From NCBI RefSeq assembly GCF_016894385.1, contig NZ_CP069811.1, positions 2,084,501 through 2,148,500 on the forward strand: a stretch of DNA of 64,000 nt, written 5' to 3'. Under the pieces are notes generated by a model. That model had not been told where the DNA came from and ran no database searches. It saw only the letters and a list, made by a program, of their open reading frames with translations. Source of the DNA: Cupriavidus oxalaticus (GTDB lineage: Bacteria; Pseudomonadota; Gammaproteobacteria; Burkholderiales; Burkholderiaceae). The first letter of the stretch is position 1. Each line of letters opens with the position of its first letter. Below, one piece after another: positions 44,918 to 54,854 of this stretch. The position numbers and the translations under genes were made by a program.

Positions 44918-45319
44918 GCGTCTGATGCGGCCATCACGGGGTGCTGTGCCCGGCATGCGGGCAGGACCGGCGCAGAAGTGGTATCATCCGGGTTCTTACG
45001 CATGGATCGGGCCACGCCCGACGCCAGTGCGCCCGCCGCAAGACAATCCCACAAGAAGCACATCGGCGGCGGCCCGGGCTTGATCCCGGAGTTCCCTGGG
45101 CGGCATCGCCCATCACCCTACCCGACCGGCGGCACGTCCGCTCCGCAACCACCGCGCCCCTTGTAGCGCACCGGCTTGCGCAGGCATGGTCCACATCCCG
45201 CCAGATTCCCGCTTGCGCCGAACGCGAGCCCCGACGCTGGCCTACAGCAACGGCGAACGGTCGCCACCCCGCGCTGCCTGCATCGCACCGATGCACCGCG
45301 CCGCCCGCGGCCGCGCCTC
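44918..45319 (+). other. Long non-coding leader region upstream of a 91-residue gene
   Basis: About 400 bases with no supported gene. An extended -10 (TGGTATCAT, 44979-44987) suggests transcription starts near 44995, which would leave a leader of about 325 nt. Within it CGGGC-CAC-GCCCG (45007-45019) forms a short hairpin and further GC-rich self-complementary stretches follow. I do not recognise a known riboswitch. Confidence 0.35.
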
Positions 45320-45595
45320 ATGAACAGGCACACATTGAAGCAAAGCAACCACAACCATCATCAACGCCAGGACAACAGCCACATCCACAACCCGTACACC
45401 GTTTCGGTCTACCCGATCCAGCAGGAGCCCGGCCTCTGGTTCGCGACCTACATGATCGCCGAATACCGCAACGGGGCCGAGCGCATCGTCGCCAACGTGG
45501 CCATGCGCCACGACACGCACCGCTCCGAAGCCCGCGCGCGCCAGTCAGCCCGCCGTGCCGGCGAGCGCGCCGCGGCGCGGCTGCGCCTGCAGTAA
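45320..45595 (+). CDS. Conserved-type hypothetical protein, 91 residues
   Basis: Small basic protein. The N-terminus is rich in His, Asn and Gln (RHTLKQSNHNHHQRQDNSHIHN), the middle is a plausible beta-strand unit (PYTVSVYPIQQEPGLWFATYMIAEYRNG), and the C-terminus is Arg/Ala-rich (RSEARARQSARRAGERAAARLRLQ), likely a helix able to bind nucleic acid. I do not recognise the family. ATG 45320 was chosen; the frame extends to 45176 but that part is low-complexity and unlike coding sequence. The gene precedes a second IF-1 gene by 72 nt. Confidence 0.6.
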   Translation: MNRHTLKQSNHNHHQRQDNSHIHNPYTVSVYPIQQEPGLWFATYMIAEYRNGAERIVANVAMRHDTHRSEARARQSARRAGERAAARLRLQ

Positions 45596-45667
45596 CGCCT
45601 ATTCCCCGGCCGCAGGGCCGTCACAACAGCGTGCGCCGTGCCGGCGCCGCTCACGCAAGGAGCCTCC

Positions 45668-45889
45668 TTGGCTAAAGAAGAACTGGTGGAATTTGGCGGC
45701 AAGGTATCGGAAGTGCTGCCGGACAACCGTTTCCGCGTAATCCTGGAAAACGGGTTCGAGGTCTGGGCCTATTCGTCCGGCCGCCTGAAGAAAAACCGCA
45801 TCCGCGTGCTGGCGGGCGACCGCGTCACGCTGGAAATGTCGCCGTACGACCTGACCAAGGGCCGTATCAACTACCGACACAAGTCGTAG
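45668..45889 (+). CDS. infA: Translation initiation factor IF-1 (additional copy)
   Basis: 73-residue S1/OB-fold protein, near the normal 72 of IF-1, which binds the 30S A site. Seen: [21 protein letters not shown], then [36 protein letters not shown] and [10 protein letters not shown], matching the family pattern KEDNIEMQG...RKNYIRIL.GD.V.VE.SPYDL.KGRI. The start is a TTG at 45668 with AAGGAG five bases upstream; no ATG fits without adding unlike residues. The housekeeping infA of these bacteria lies with the ribosomal protein genes, so this is probably a second, perhaps stress-linked, copy; that cannot be confirmed from this window. Confidence 0.88.
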   Translation: MAKEELVEFGGKVSEVLPDNRFRVILENGFEVWAYSSGRLKKNRIRVLAGDRVTLEMSPYDLTKGRINYRHKS

Positions 45890-45971
45890 CCGGCATGCTT
45901 CGCCACGGCATGCGCCGCAGCGGGGCATGCCGTCCCCCAATGATCCATCTCACCGCAAAGGAGAACCGACC

Positions 45972-46226
45972 ATGTCGACCATCGAAGAATGGGAATTGCT
46001 GCACCTGACGCCGGATGGCTGGCAGGCAGGCACCTACCGGCATACCCCGTGGCAGGAGGTAAAGATCGAGCCGCCGGCGGCCGGCGTGCTGACCGTCAGG
46101 CGCCACGTCACGGCCACCTATTGCGGCCCGTCGCGCGCGGTGGAAGACCGCACCCCCGAAATCACCGATATGGCACTGATCGAAGCACTGCTGGAGCGCC
46201 ACGGCGCCCCGGTGTTCAAGATCTGA
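45972..46226 (+). CDS. Hypothetical protein, 84 residues
   Basis: Small soluble protein starting STIEEWELLHLTPDGWQAGTYRHTP and ending EITDMALIEALLERHGAPVFKI. No signal peptide, membrane segment or known motif. The start at 45972 has AAGGAGA seven bases upstream, and the codon use is like its neighbours, so it is probably real. It follows the IF-1 gene by 82 nt on the same strand. The repeated aromatic and His residues suggest a compact alpha/beta domain; no function is proposed. Confidence 0.6.
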   Translation: MSTIEEWELLHLTPDGWQAGTYRHTPWQEVKIEPPAAGVLTVRRHVTATYCGPSRAVEDRTPEITDMALIEALLERHGAPVFKI

Positions 46227-46262
46227 TACCGAAGTCCTGCCGCGTGCCGGCACGAACGGCGT

Positions 46263-46302
46263 GAGCGCCCCTGAGCGCCCCTAAGCGTCCCCGAGCGCCG
46301 CC
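46263..46302. repeat. Four tandem 10-bp units (GAGCGCCCCT and variants)
   Basis: GAGCGCCCCT at 46263 and 46273, AAGCGTCCCC at 46283, GAGCGCCGCC at 46293. They fill the gap between two convergent hypothetical genes and end exactly at the stop of the minus-strand one. Confidence 0.75.
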
Positions 46303-46677
46303 TCAGCCCACCACGCGCACATGCGGCCGTCCCGTCCGGACGCCGCTGCCGACCGGCCTCAGTTCGCCGTCCCACGGCGCGGCGCCGAGGTCCAGCACAT
46401 AGTCGCCCTCGCGGGCCTTGTCATGCAGATGGTCGCGCACCACCTGGCCGATGGCCAGCCGGCACAGCGCTTCGCCGCTGGCGGCCAGCTGGTCCGGCAA
46501 TGCATCGGCTTCGGCCAGCACCGCGAATGCGCGCCGCCCGGCCCCGACAAAGCTGGTGAAAAGCACGCCGGTGGGCCGCTGTGCATCGATGAAGCATACG
46601 GCGACGTGGTAGGTGATGCCCTTGCCCTCGCCGGGCAACGTGCACAGAAAACCGGATGATCCCGAACGCATGTCCAT
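46303..46677 (-). CDS. Hypothetical protein, 124 residues
   Basis: Soluble protein beginning MDMRSGSSGFLCTLPGEGKG and running through YHVAVCFIDAQRPTGVLFTSF to the C-terminal YVLDLGAAPWDGELRPVG. I do not recognise the family. Start 46677 (AGGGA about nine bases upstream) is preferred over the longer frame to 46830, whose first 51 residues are Arg-rich and overlap the upstream gene region. The AAPWD motif also occurs in the next minus-strand gene (46772), so the two may be functionally linked. Confidence 0.55.
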   Translation of the reverse strand: MDMRSGSSGFLCTLPGEGKGITYHVAVCFIDAQRPTGVLFTSFVGAGRRAFAVLAEADALPDQLAASGEALCRLAIGQVVRDHLHDKAREGDYVLDLGAAPWDGELRPVGSGVRTGRPHVRVVG

Positions 46678-46771
46678 GAACGAATTCCCTGCTGGCTGAC
46701 GGATGCTGTCGCGCACGCTGGCGCCAGGCGGCATCGTGCCGCGTTGATGGGGAGGAGTATTCCGATTGCGC

Positions 46772-47059
46772 CTATTGCGCCGTGACCAGCGACACTCCCG
46801 GCACCGTACCGTTGATGATGTCTTCGGCATAGCGCAGTGCGCCGCGGCGCGCGCCGCCTACGTTGTCCCAGGGTGCGGCATCCAGGCGGAACGTGCGTGC
46901 CTGCGCGCTTTCGGGCGATTCGCCGGCCAGGCAGATCACCACGGCAGCATCGAACGAGCGGTCGGGCCGGGGCTCTGGCCACACACGCGCAACGGCATGC
47001 TTGTACACCAGGGGATAGACATCATATCCCTTGTAAGTCGCAGCTGGATAAACATCCAT
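46772..47059 (-). CDS. Hypothetical protein, 95 residues
   Basis: Soluble protein beginning MDVYPAATYKGYDVYPLVYKHA, with a core AAVVICLAGESPESAQARTFRLDAAPWD and the end AEDIINGTVPGVSLVTAQ. No known domain recognised; the layout resembles small UPF-type stress or regulatory proteins but this is only an impression. The shared AAPWD motif links it to the 46303 gene. Both are on the minus strand, 94 nt apart, with the cold-shock gene upstream beyond a terminator. Confidence 0.55.
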   Translation of the reverse strand: MDVYPAATYKGYDVYPLVYKHAVARVWPEPRPDRSFDAAVVICLAGESPESAQARTFRLDAAPWDNVGGARRGALRYAEDIINGTVPGVSLVTAQ

Positions 47060-47155
47060 GTCGGCCTCCGCAGGTTGGTGGTGTTGCCCTCACTCTACGC
47101 CTGTTGCAGCGTCAGGAGTGGCTTTATTTCATGCCGCCAGACGATGGCGCCGCAC

Positions 47156-47192
47156 AAAACAAAAAAGCTCCGCGCTGGCGGAGCTTTTTGAC
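47156..47192. terminator. Bidirectional rho-independent terminator
   Basis: AAAAAGCTCCGC and GCGGAGCTTTTT form a 12-bp stem around a 4-base loop (about 47162-47189), with A-run and T-run on the two sides. It lies 47 nt beyond the end of the cold-shock gene on the minus strand and would end that transcript. Confidence 0.85.
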
Positions 47193-47236
47193 TGAACCGG
47201 CGCCGAGGCGCTCAGTGCAATGCCAGTCGGTCAGAC

Positions 47237-47440
47237 TCAGATCGGCTCGATCTTGGTCGCGGCCGGACCCTTTTGGCCAACGCCAGCGACGTAGCGAACC
47301 TTCTGGCCTTCTTGCAGCGACTTGAAACCGCTGCCCTGGATTTCGGAGAAGTGCGCGAACAGATCGTTGCCGCCTGCATCAGGGGTAATGAAGCCAAAAC
47401 CCTTCGAATCGTTGAACCACTTGACGGTACCGGTTTCCAT
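47237..47440 (-). CDS. Cold-shock domain protein (CspA family)
   Basis: 67-residue single cold-shock domain, an RNA/ssDNA chaperone. The RNP1 motif KGFGFI (14-19) and RNP2-like DLFAHFS (28-34) are intact, framed by [23 protein letters not shown] and the end [13 protein letters not shown]. Start 47440 has GAGGAA eight bases upstream; the longer frame to 47614 is the mRNA leader. A strong promoter (47586-47614) gives a leader near 140 nt, as in cold-shock mRNAs, and a terminator lies downstream, so it is a single-gene transcript. Confidence 0.95.
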   Translation of the reverse strand: METGTVKWFNDSKGFGFITPDAGGNDLFAHFSEIQGSGFKSLQEGQKVRYVAGVGQKGPAATKIEPI

Positions 47441-47580
47441 GTTGGATTCCTCAAAAAAGTATTTCCTGCCTGGCAAAAACGCCGGCAAGGCATGACGATC
47501 AAGGAAGTAACTTGGAGAAAAAGTGGCGCCGTGTGGGCAAGCACCTGGACTTCGAGATTGCTGCTTGAAAGATCCTGCAT
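47441..47580 (-). promoter_or_regulatory. Long 5' leader of the cold-shock gene
   Basis: Roughly 140 nt between the predicted start point and the ATG. Cold-shock mRNAs of this family commonly carry such leaders, which refold with temperature. No motif was matched; assignment rests on position. Confidence 0.5.
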
Positions 47581-47585
47581 CCACT

Positions 47586-47614
47586 TTTATACAGGTGCCC
47601 CTGCGCCGCGTCAA
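47586..47614 (-). promoter_or_regulatory. Sigma-70 promoter of the cold-shock gene (TTGACG-17-TATAAA)
   Basis: On the minus strand TTGACG (47614-47609) and TATAAA (47591-47586) are 17 bp apart, close to the consensus. This is the best sigma-70 promoter seen in the window. Confidence 0.7.
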
Positions 47615-47723
47615 TGCACTTCGGCAGTTCGGCAGGAAATTGCGGCAATAAGCGCCGCATGCGCTGGCTGCGGGCCGCGCTGTCCATGCGTGCTACAGTG
47701 CCGCATCGAACGGACAAGACCGG

Positions 47724-47942
47724 ATGACACTCTGCACTGCCTGCCAGGCCATCGAACGCCACCGCCGCGGCGCCCCCGGGCACGCCGCGCTGCGCATTAC
47801 CGATACCCAACGCATCAAGCCGCCCGGGTCAGCCGCGGTGACCATCAGCACCTTTGTGTGCCAGGACTGCGGCGCGCTCTGGACCTACCGGGACCAGAAA
47901 CGGGGCCCGGAACAAGGCTGGGAAGTACAGCAGGACACTTAG
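47724..47942 (+). CDS. Small zinc-ribbon-like protein, 72 residues
   Basis: Small soluble protein with two Cys pairs: CTACQ (4-7) near the start and CQDCGALW (about 46-52) in the middle, which together could bind one zinc. The rest is polar. The ATG at 47724 has no strong ribosome site, and the gene is isolated between the divergent cold-shock gene and the repeat element beside icd. The regular Cys spacing makes it more likely real than a chance frame. Function unknown. Confidence 0.5.
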   Translation: MTLCTACQAIERHRRGAPGHAALRITDTQRIKPPGSAAVTISTFVCQDCGALWTYRDQKRGPEQGWEVQQDT

Positions 47943-47960
47943 CCCGGCCCGGAAAAGAAA

Positions 47961-48120
47961 AACCCCGGGGATTACCCGTAATGCCGTTCAGTTAAGGCAT
48001 CAAACACTACTGTCATTCCCGCGCAGGCGGGAATCCAGCGTCTTTTGAAGTCACTGGGTTCCCGCCTGCGCGGGAACGACGGTGGTTAACTGAACGGTAT
48101 TACGGGGATTACCCGGGGTT
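47961..48120. repeat. Nested inverted repeat: 35-bp imperfect arms enclosing a REP pair
   Basis: Outer arms at 47961-47995 and 48086-48120 match at 31 of 35 positions as inverted copies (AACCCCGGGG... and ...CCCGGGGTT). Between them lies the family A REP pair (48012-48080). The whole 160-bp unit can form a cruciform or long hairpin. It sits between the small zinc-ribbon gene and the 3' end of icd. Confidence 0.8.
48012..48080. repeat. REP-like palindrome pair (family A)
   Basis: Two REP units (ATTCCCGC...GCGGGAAT and GTTCCCGC...GCGGGAAC) in opposite orientation around CAGCGTCTTTTGAAGTCACTG. The element is the reverse complement of the copy at 62221-62287 with a single visible mismatch over about 67 bases. 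Confidence 0.85.
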
Positions 48121-48129
48121 TTGACGTCA

Positions 48130-48149
48130 CCGGCCCGCATGCGGGCCGG
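48130..48149. terminator. 20-bp perfect palindrome after icd, possible terminator hairpin
   Basis: CCGGCCCGCA and its exact complement meet without a loop, six bases beyond the icd stop. It has no T-run, so it is at most a weak or rho-assisted terminator. Confidence 0.45.
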
Positions 48150-48155
48150 CATCTA

Positions 48156-50393
<2,238 letters not shown>

Positions 50394-50493
50394 TGCTTCT
50401 CTCAGATCCTCTATCGGTGGGTGGGACTTCTGCCTGCCGGGTCACGGTCAGGGCAACAAACTAGGCGAAAGATAGAATTTTGCCTCAGTTTGC

Positions 50494-50509
50494 TTTCAGT
50501 AGTCTGAAA
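50494..50509. promoter_or_regulatory. Inverted repeat TTTCAG-TAGT-CTGAAA upstream of icd
   Basis: Perfect 6-bp arms around a 4-bp centre, 101 bases upstream of the icd start. Candidate operator or part of the promoter; binder unknown. Confidence 0.4.
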
Positions 50510-50731
50510 ACCAGCGCGTTTTGCGCGGCAATCGGGTAGAAAAAATCTGCCCGGCGCCGGGCCTGTGGCGCCTGGTTTCGCCCGTTGCACCCGAACGGTG
50601 CCGCCTCGGCACCTGATTTGGCATTTCGGGACGAGGCGGCACCAATCGGACGCGTCCTTTCGGTGCGGCCCATGGATCACAGAGCTGTCCAACGCGGCGT
50701 CACTTCGTCGAAACGCTGCCCTCTCCCCCGC

Positions 50732-50748
50732 CCCTCTCCCTGAGAGGG
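50732..50748. repeat. Hairpin repeat, family B, degenerate
   Basis: CCCTCTC at 50732-50738 and GAGAGGG at 50742-50748, preceded by CCCTCTCCCCCGCC. A shortened copy, just after the end of the chemoreceptor gene. Confidence 0.7.
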
Positions 50749-50769
50749 AAGAAAACCAGCGGCTTGCGA

Positions 50770-52311
50770 TCAGGCCGCCAGCCTGAACGTCGCCACCGCC
50801 TCCTTCAGCCGCTGCGCCTGCTCTTCCAGCGAACCCGCCGCCGCAGCCGCCTCTTCCACCAGCGCCGCGTTCTGCTGCGTCACCGTGTCCATCTGCGTCA
50901 CCGCCTGGTTCACCTGCTCGATCCCCGAGCTCTGCTCGGCCGACGCCGCGCTGATCTCGCCCATGATGTCGGTCACGCGCTTGACCGCCGCGACGATCTC
51001 TTCCATGGTCTGGCCCGACTGCGTCACCAGCATCGAGCCCCGCTCGACGCGATCCACCGAATCCCCGATCAGCGCCTTGATCTCCTTGGCCGCGGTCGCG
51101 CTGCGCTGCGCCAGGCTGCGCACTTCGCCCGCCACCACGGCAAAGCCCCGGCCCTGTTCGCCGGCACGCGCGGCTTCCACCGCGGCGTTCAGCGCCAGGA
51201 TATTGGTCTGGAAGGCAATGCCCTCGATCACGGCAATGATGTCGACCACCTTCCTCGACGCGCCGTTGATCTCTTCCATGGTCTCGGCCACCTTGCCCGC
51301 GACTGCGCCGCCCTTCTCGGCGATATCCGAGGCATTGACCGCCAGCGTGCTGGCCTGGCGCGCATTGTCCGCGTTCTGGCGCACGATGCTGGTCAGCTCT
51401 TCCATGCTGGCCGCGGTCTGCTGCAGCGACGAGGCCTGTTCCTCGGTGCGCTGCGACAGGTCGGTATTGCCGGCCGCGATCTGGCTGGTGCCCGACACGA
51501 TCGACTCGGTGCCGGCGCGCACCTGGCGCACGATGCGCAGGATATTGGCGTTCATGTCAGCCAGCGCCTGCAGCAGCTGGCCGGTCTCGTCGCGGCTGTC
51601 GACCTCGATGCGGCTGGTGAGGTCGCCGGCAGCCACGGTGCGCGCCACCGCCACGGCGCGATGCAGCGGGCGCGTGATGCCGCTGGTCAGCCAGACCGAG
51701 AACGCAATGCCGATTCCCAGCACCACCACGCCCAGCCCGATCAGGCTGTTGCGCGCATTGGCGTAGATATCGTTGATCTCGCGCGCGGTGGCGTCGATGC
51801 TGGTGCGCTGGATGTCGAGCAGCTTCTGGATCTCGGCCAGGTAGGCATCGCCGGCAGGAACGAACTCCTTCTCCAGCACCTGGTTGGCCTCTTCGGTCAG
51901 GCCTTCCTGCTTGAGCTTCGTGATCTTGTCGCGGCCGTTGTTGTATGGGTCGCGCACGCTCAGGATCTTCTGGAACGCGGCCTTTTCCTGCTCGGAACTG
52001 AGCATCGGCTGCAGCTTGTCGCGCAGCTGCGCGATGCCTTCGATCGATGCCTTGGTCTCGGCGGCAAAGAACTGGCCCAGCGACGGGTCGGCGCTGCGCG
52101 CCACCGCGGTGGTGCGGCGCACGCTGGTGTGCATGAGCCGGTACCAGTCGCTGACCAGCCGTTCCTTGGTGAGCGGCTGCTGCATCATCGCATGCGTGCG
52201 CTCTGCCACCTGCTGCAGGCGCATCATGCCGAATGCCGTCATGAGCGCCGACAGCAGCAATACCACCCCAAAACCGATGCCGAGGCGCACCCCGATACCT
52301 AGATTCTTCAT
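50770..52311 (-). CDS. Methyl-accepting chemotaxis protein (Tar/Tsr-like)
   Basis: 513-residue chemoreceptor in the inner membrane. TM1 is at about 8-28 ([21 protein letters not shown]). A periplasmic four-helix-bundle sensor domain (about 35-185, rich in Gln/Glu/Lys) follows, then TM2 (about 189-210, [21 protein letters not shown]), a HAMP domain (about 212-265, starting [23 protein letters not shown]) and a cytoplasmic signalling domain with the invariant hairpin tip [32 protein letters not shown] (about 370-401). The C-terminus lacks the NWETF pentapeptide used for methylation-enzyme docking. No chemotaxis genes are adjacent. Ligand unknown. Confidence 0.94.
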   Translation of the reverse strand: MKNLGIGVRLGIGFGVVLLLSALMTAFGMMRLQQVAERTHAMMQQPLTKERLVSDWYRLMHTSVRRTTAVARSADPSLGQFFAAETKASIEGIAQLRDKLQPMLSSEQEKAAFQKILSVRDPYNNGRDKITKLKQEGLTEEANQVLEKEFVPAGDAYLAEIQKLLDIQRTSIDATAREINDIYANARNSLIGLGVVVLGIGIAFSVWLTSGITRPLHRAVAVARTVAAGDLTSRIEVDSRDETGQLLQALADMNANILRIVRQVRAGTESIVSGTSQIAAGNTDLSQRTEEQASSLQQTAASMEELTSIVRQNADNARQASTLAVNASDIAEKGGAVAGKVAETMEEINGASRKVVDIIAVIEGIAFQTNILALNAAVEAARAGEQGRGFAVVAGEVRSLAQRSATAAKEIKALIGDSVDRVERGSMLVTQSGQTMEEIVAAVKRVTDIMGEISAASAEQSSGIEQVNQAVTQMDTVTQQNAALVEEAAAAAGSLEEQAQRLKEAVATFRLAA

Positions 52312-52582
52312 GTCTTCTACCTGATTAGGACTGGTTACGGCGAAGTGCCGGCGCTCGGTGGGCGCGGCGTTCTCCGCTCTAGTCGTCCGCGGGCGGGCCC
52401 GATGGGCCAGCGCAGGCGCGGGCTATGGATGGCAACGGCATGGGGGGCCGAAACTTTAGGGTCTTCCTCGATTGACGGCTAGAAGTGTGCGGATACCGGC
52501 TATAGTGGAGTGAAATCCGGCGCAGGGCGGTCCCGCCGGCCCGTGCCCCCCCCGCTCACGCTTCCCCACCAGGAGATCCAGC

Positions 52583-53014
52583 ATGGCCACGCCTCCCAAT
52601 CCTTTTGCCGACTTCACCAAGCTGATGGAACAGTTCCGCGTGCCGGGCCTCGACATGAATGCCGTGATCGAGGCGCGCCGCAAGGATATCGAGGCCCTGA
52701 CCGAGGCCAACAAGCTGGCCTACGAGGGCATGCAGGCCGTGATGCAGAAGCAGCAGGAAATCTTCATGCAGACCATGCAGCAACTGCAGGCCGCGGCACA
52801 GCAGTACGGCACCGCGGGCAATCCGGCCGAGGCCATGGCCAAGCACGGCGAGCTGGTGCAGCAGGCACTTCACCAGGCGTTCGAGAACATGCGCGAGCTG
52901 GCCGAAACCGCGCAGCGGGCACAGGCCGAGGCGCTGACAGTGATCGGCAAGCGCGCCGAGCAGAACGTCAAGGAGGCGGGCGCGCTGTTCCAGCAGCCGG
53001 GGAAAAAGAGCTAG
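52583..53014 (+). CDS. Phasin-like protein (PhaP family)
   Basis: 143-residue, almost wholly alpha-helical, amphipathic and coiled-coil-prone protein (ANKLAYEGMQAVMQKQQEIFMQTMQQLQAAAQQYG, about 40-75, and EGELVQQALHQAFENMRELAET-type repeats). It begins ATPPNPFADFTKLMEQFRVPGLDMNAVIEARRKDIEAL, a phasin-like start. Phasins coat polyhydroxyalkanoate granules; I recall small proteins of this kind in Cupriavidus (PhaP5 type), but that assignment is from memory. Start 52583 follows AGGAGATCCAGC. The SulP transporter begins 10 nt after its stop. Confidence 0.75.
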   Translation: MATPPNPFADFTKLMEQFRVPGLDMNAVIEARRKDIEALTEANKLAYEGMQAVMQKQQEIFMQTMQQLQAAAQQYGTAGNPAEAMAKHGELVQQALHQAFENMRELAETAQRAQAEALTVIGKRAEQNVKEAGALFQQPGKKS

Positions 53015-53023
53015 CGGCCGGCC

Positions 53024-54805
53024 GTGGTATCGCACGGCTTGCCGGAGCGACCCCGAAACCTGCTGCGCGCCACGCTGGCGCGCCTGATGCCCGGCGCCGC
53101 CGAGCTGCTGCACTACCGCCGCGCCGATTTCGGCGTGGACCTGCAGGCCGGCGTGTCGGTGGCCGCGGTCAGCCTGCCGATCAGCGTGGCCTATGCCCAG
53201 CTGGCCGGCTTCAGCCCGGTGGTGGGCCTGTACAGCGTGGTATTGCCGATGCTGGCTTATGCGCTGTTCGGTTCGTCCCGCCAGATGATCGTCGGGCCCG
53301 ACGCTGCCACCTGCGCCATGATCGCGGCGACCCTGTCGCCGCTGGCGCTGCCCGACAGCGAAGCCTACCGCGCGCTGTCGGTTTCCCTGACCTTGCTCAC
53401 CGGCGTGTTCTGCGTGCTCGCCGGCAAATTCAGGCTCGGCTTCCTGGCCGATTTCCTGTCGGTGCCGATCCTGGCCGGCCTGCTCAACGGCGTGGCCATC
53501 AATATCGCCTTCAGCCAGCTCGGCAAGGTCACCGGACTGGCGCTGGCCGGCCGCGACGTGATCGGCCAGGCGGAGTCGCTGCTGCGGCAGCTCGGCGGCA
53601 TCCACTGGCCCACCGCCGCGCTGGCCGCGCTGACGCTGGCGGTGTACTTCGGCGCCCGGGCCTGGCAGCCGCGCGCGCCGGGGGCATTGTTCGCGCTCGC
53701 GGTGGCGACCTTTGTCACGTGGATGCTGGGGCTGCAAGGGCTTGGGGTCCAGGTGGTCGGCCCGGTGCCGCCCGGCCTGCCGCCGCTGATCGCGCCATCG
53801 ATGCCGCATGAGTTGTTCGGCACGCTGGTCCCGGCCGCTGCCGCGCTGGCGCTGGTGTCGCTCAGCAGCGGCCTGCTGACCAGCCGCAGCTTCGCCGCGC
53901 GCAACGGCTACAGCGTCGATGCCAGCCAGGAATTCATCGGCATCGGCGCGGCCAGCATCGCCAGCGCGCTCAGCCACGGCTTCGCGGTCAGCGGGTCGAG
54001 TTCGCGCACCGCCATCAACGAGGCCGCCGGCGGGCGCACGCGCATGGTGTCGGTGGTCGGCGCACTGACCGTGCTGCTGGTATTGCTGTTTCTCACTGAC
54101 CTGCTGGCCGCGCTACCCGCAGCGGCGCTCGGCGCCATCCTGATCGCGTCGGCGTTCAGCCTGTTCGACTTCGGCGGCCTGATGGCGCTGCGCCGCTACA
54201 GCCGCAGCGAACATGGCATTGCGCTGGTCACGGTGGCGGGCGTGGTGCTGCTGGGCGTGATGTCGGGGATCCTGCTGGCGGTTGCCATTGCCCTGCTGCG
54301 CTTCCTGGCGCAGATGGCGCGCCCCAGCGAGCAGCAGCTTGGCCGCTGGAGTGGACACGATGGCTTCTACGAACTGGCCCACTACCCCGAGGCGAGGGCG
54401 GTGCCGGGGCTGCTGATCTATCGCTTCGAGTCGCCGCTGACGTTCTTCAACGCGGATTTCGTGCGCCAGCGCGTGCTCGCGCTGGCAGCCCTGCCTCACG
54501 CGCGCTGGGTGGTGATCGATGCCATCTCGATCGCACACGTGGACCTGACCGGTGCCACCATGATGCGCGACCTGCAGGCCCAGCTCGCGGTGCGAGGCTC
54601 GCAGCTGGTCATTGCCGGGCGTATGGCGCAGCTGACCGCATGGCTGAACCAGCGCGGCATCGCGCCGGAGAGTACCGGGATCCGGTTTTATCCATCCAAG
54701 CAGGCGGCGCTGGAGGCGTACCAAGCCTGCGAAGCGGGGCATCACAACGCGGATGTCGCGCCGGCAACGGGCACGGATACCACGGCGCAAGGGCCAGCAG
54801 CCTGA
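53024..54805 (+). CDS. SulP family anion permease with STAS domain
   Basis: 593-residue inner-membrane transporter. About 12 hydrophobic helices (45-430) carry the family signature DLQAGVSVAAVSLPISVAYAQLAGFSPVVGLYS (39-71) and SRQMIVGPDAATCAMIAAT. A C-terminal STAS domain (about 450-565; GLLIYRFESPLTFFNADFVRQR and VVIDAISIAHVDLTGATMM) regulates transport. Members move sulfate, bicarbonate or dicarboxylates; the ion here is unknown. The start is a GTG at 53024, 9 nt after the phasin-like stop; a TTG at 53039 is an alternative. It is convergent with gdhA. Close packing with the phasin-like gene suggests one transcript. Confidence 0.88.
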   Translation: MVSHGLPERPRNLLRATLARLMPGAAELLHYRRADFGVDLQAGVSVAAVSLPISVAYAQLAGFSPVVGLYSVVLPMLAYALFGSSRQMIVGPDAATCAMIAATLSPLALPDSEAYRALSVSLTLLTGVFCVLAGKFRLGFLADFLSVPILAGLLNGVAINIAFSQLGKVTGLALAGRDVIGQAESLLRQLGGIHWPTAALAALTLAVYFGARAWQPRAPGALFALAVATFVTWMLGLQGLGVQVVGPVPPGLPPLIAPSMPHELFGTLVPAAAALALVSLSSGLLTSRSFAARNGYSVDASQEFIGIGAASIASALSHGFAVSGSSSRTAINEAAGGRTRMVSVVGALTVLLVLLFLTDLLAALPAAALGAILIASAFSLFDFGGLMALRRYSRSEHGIALVTVAGVVLLGVMSGILLAVAIALLRFLAQMARPSEQQLGRWSGHDGFYELAHYPEARAVPGLLIYRFESPLTFFNADFVRQRVLALAALPHARWVVIDAISIAHVDLTGATMMRDLQAQLAVRGSQLVIAGRMAQLTAWLNQRGIAPESTGIRFYPSKQAALEAYQACEAGHHNADVAPATGTDTTAQGPAA

Positions 54806-54854
54806 GGATCGTGCCGGCGGCCGGCATTGCACCGGCCGCGTGCGGGTCAGGTCG

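Larger units (their letters stand above)
50394..50769 (-). other. Non-coding region upstream of icd
   Basis: 376 bases between the end of the chemoreceptor gene and icd, both on the minus strand. It holds the icd promoter region, the inverted repeat at 50494-50509 and a degenerate family B hairpin at 50732-50748. No gene is supported here. Confidence 0.5.

Noticed and set aside
44941..45675. 244-codon plus-strand frame over the leader and the 91-residue gene
   Set aside because: Pro/Arg/Ser-rich with no domain, overlaps two better-supported genes and has no ribosome site.
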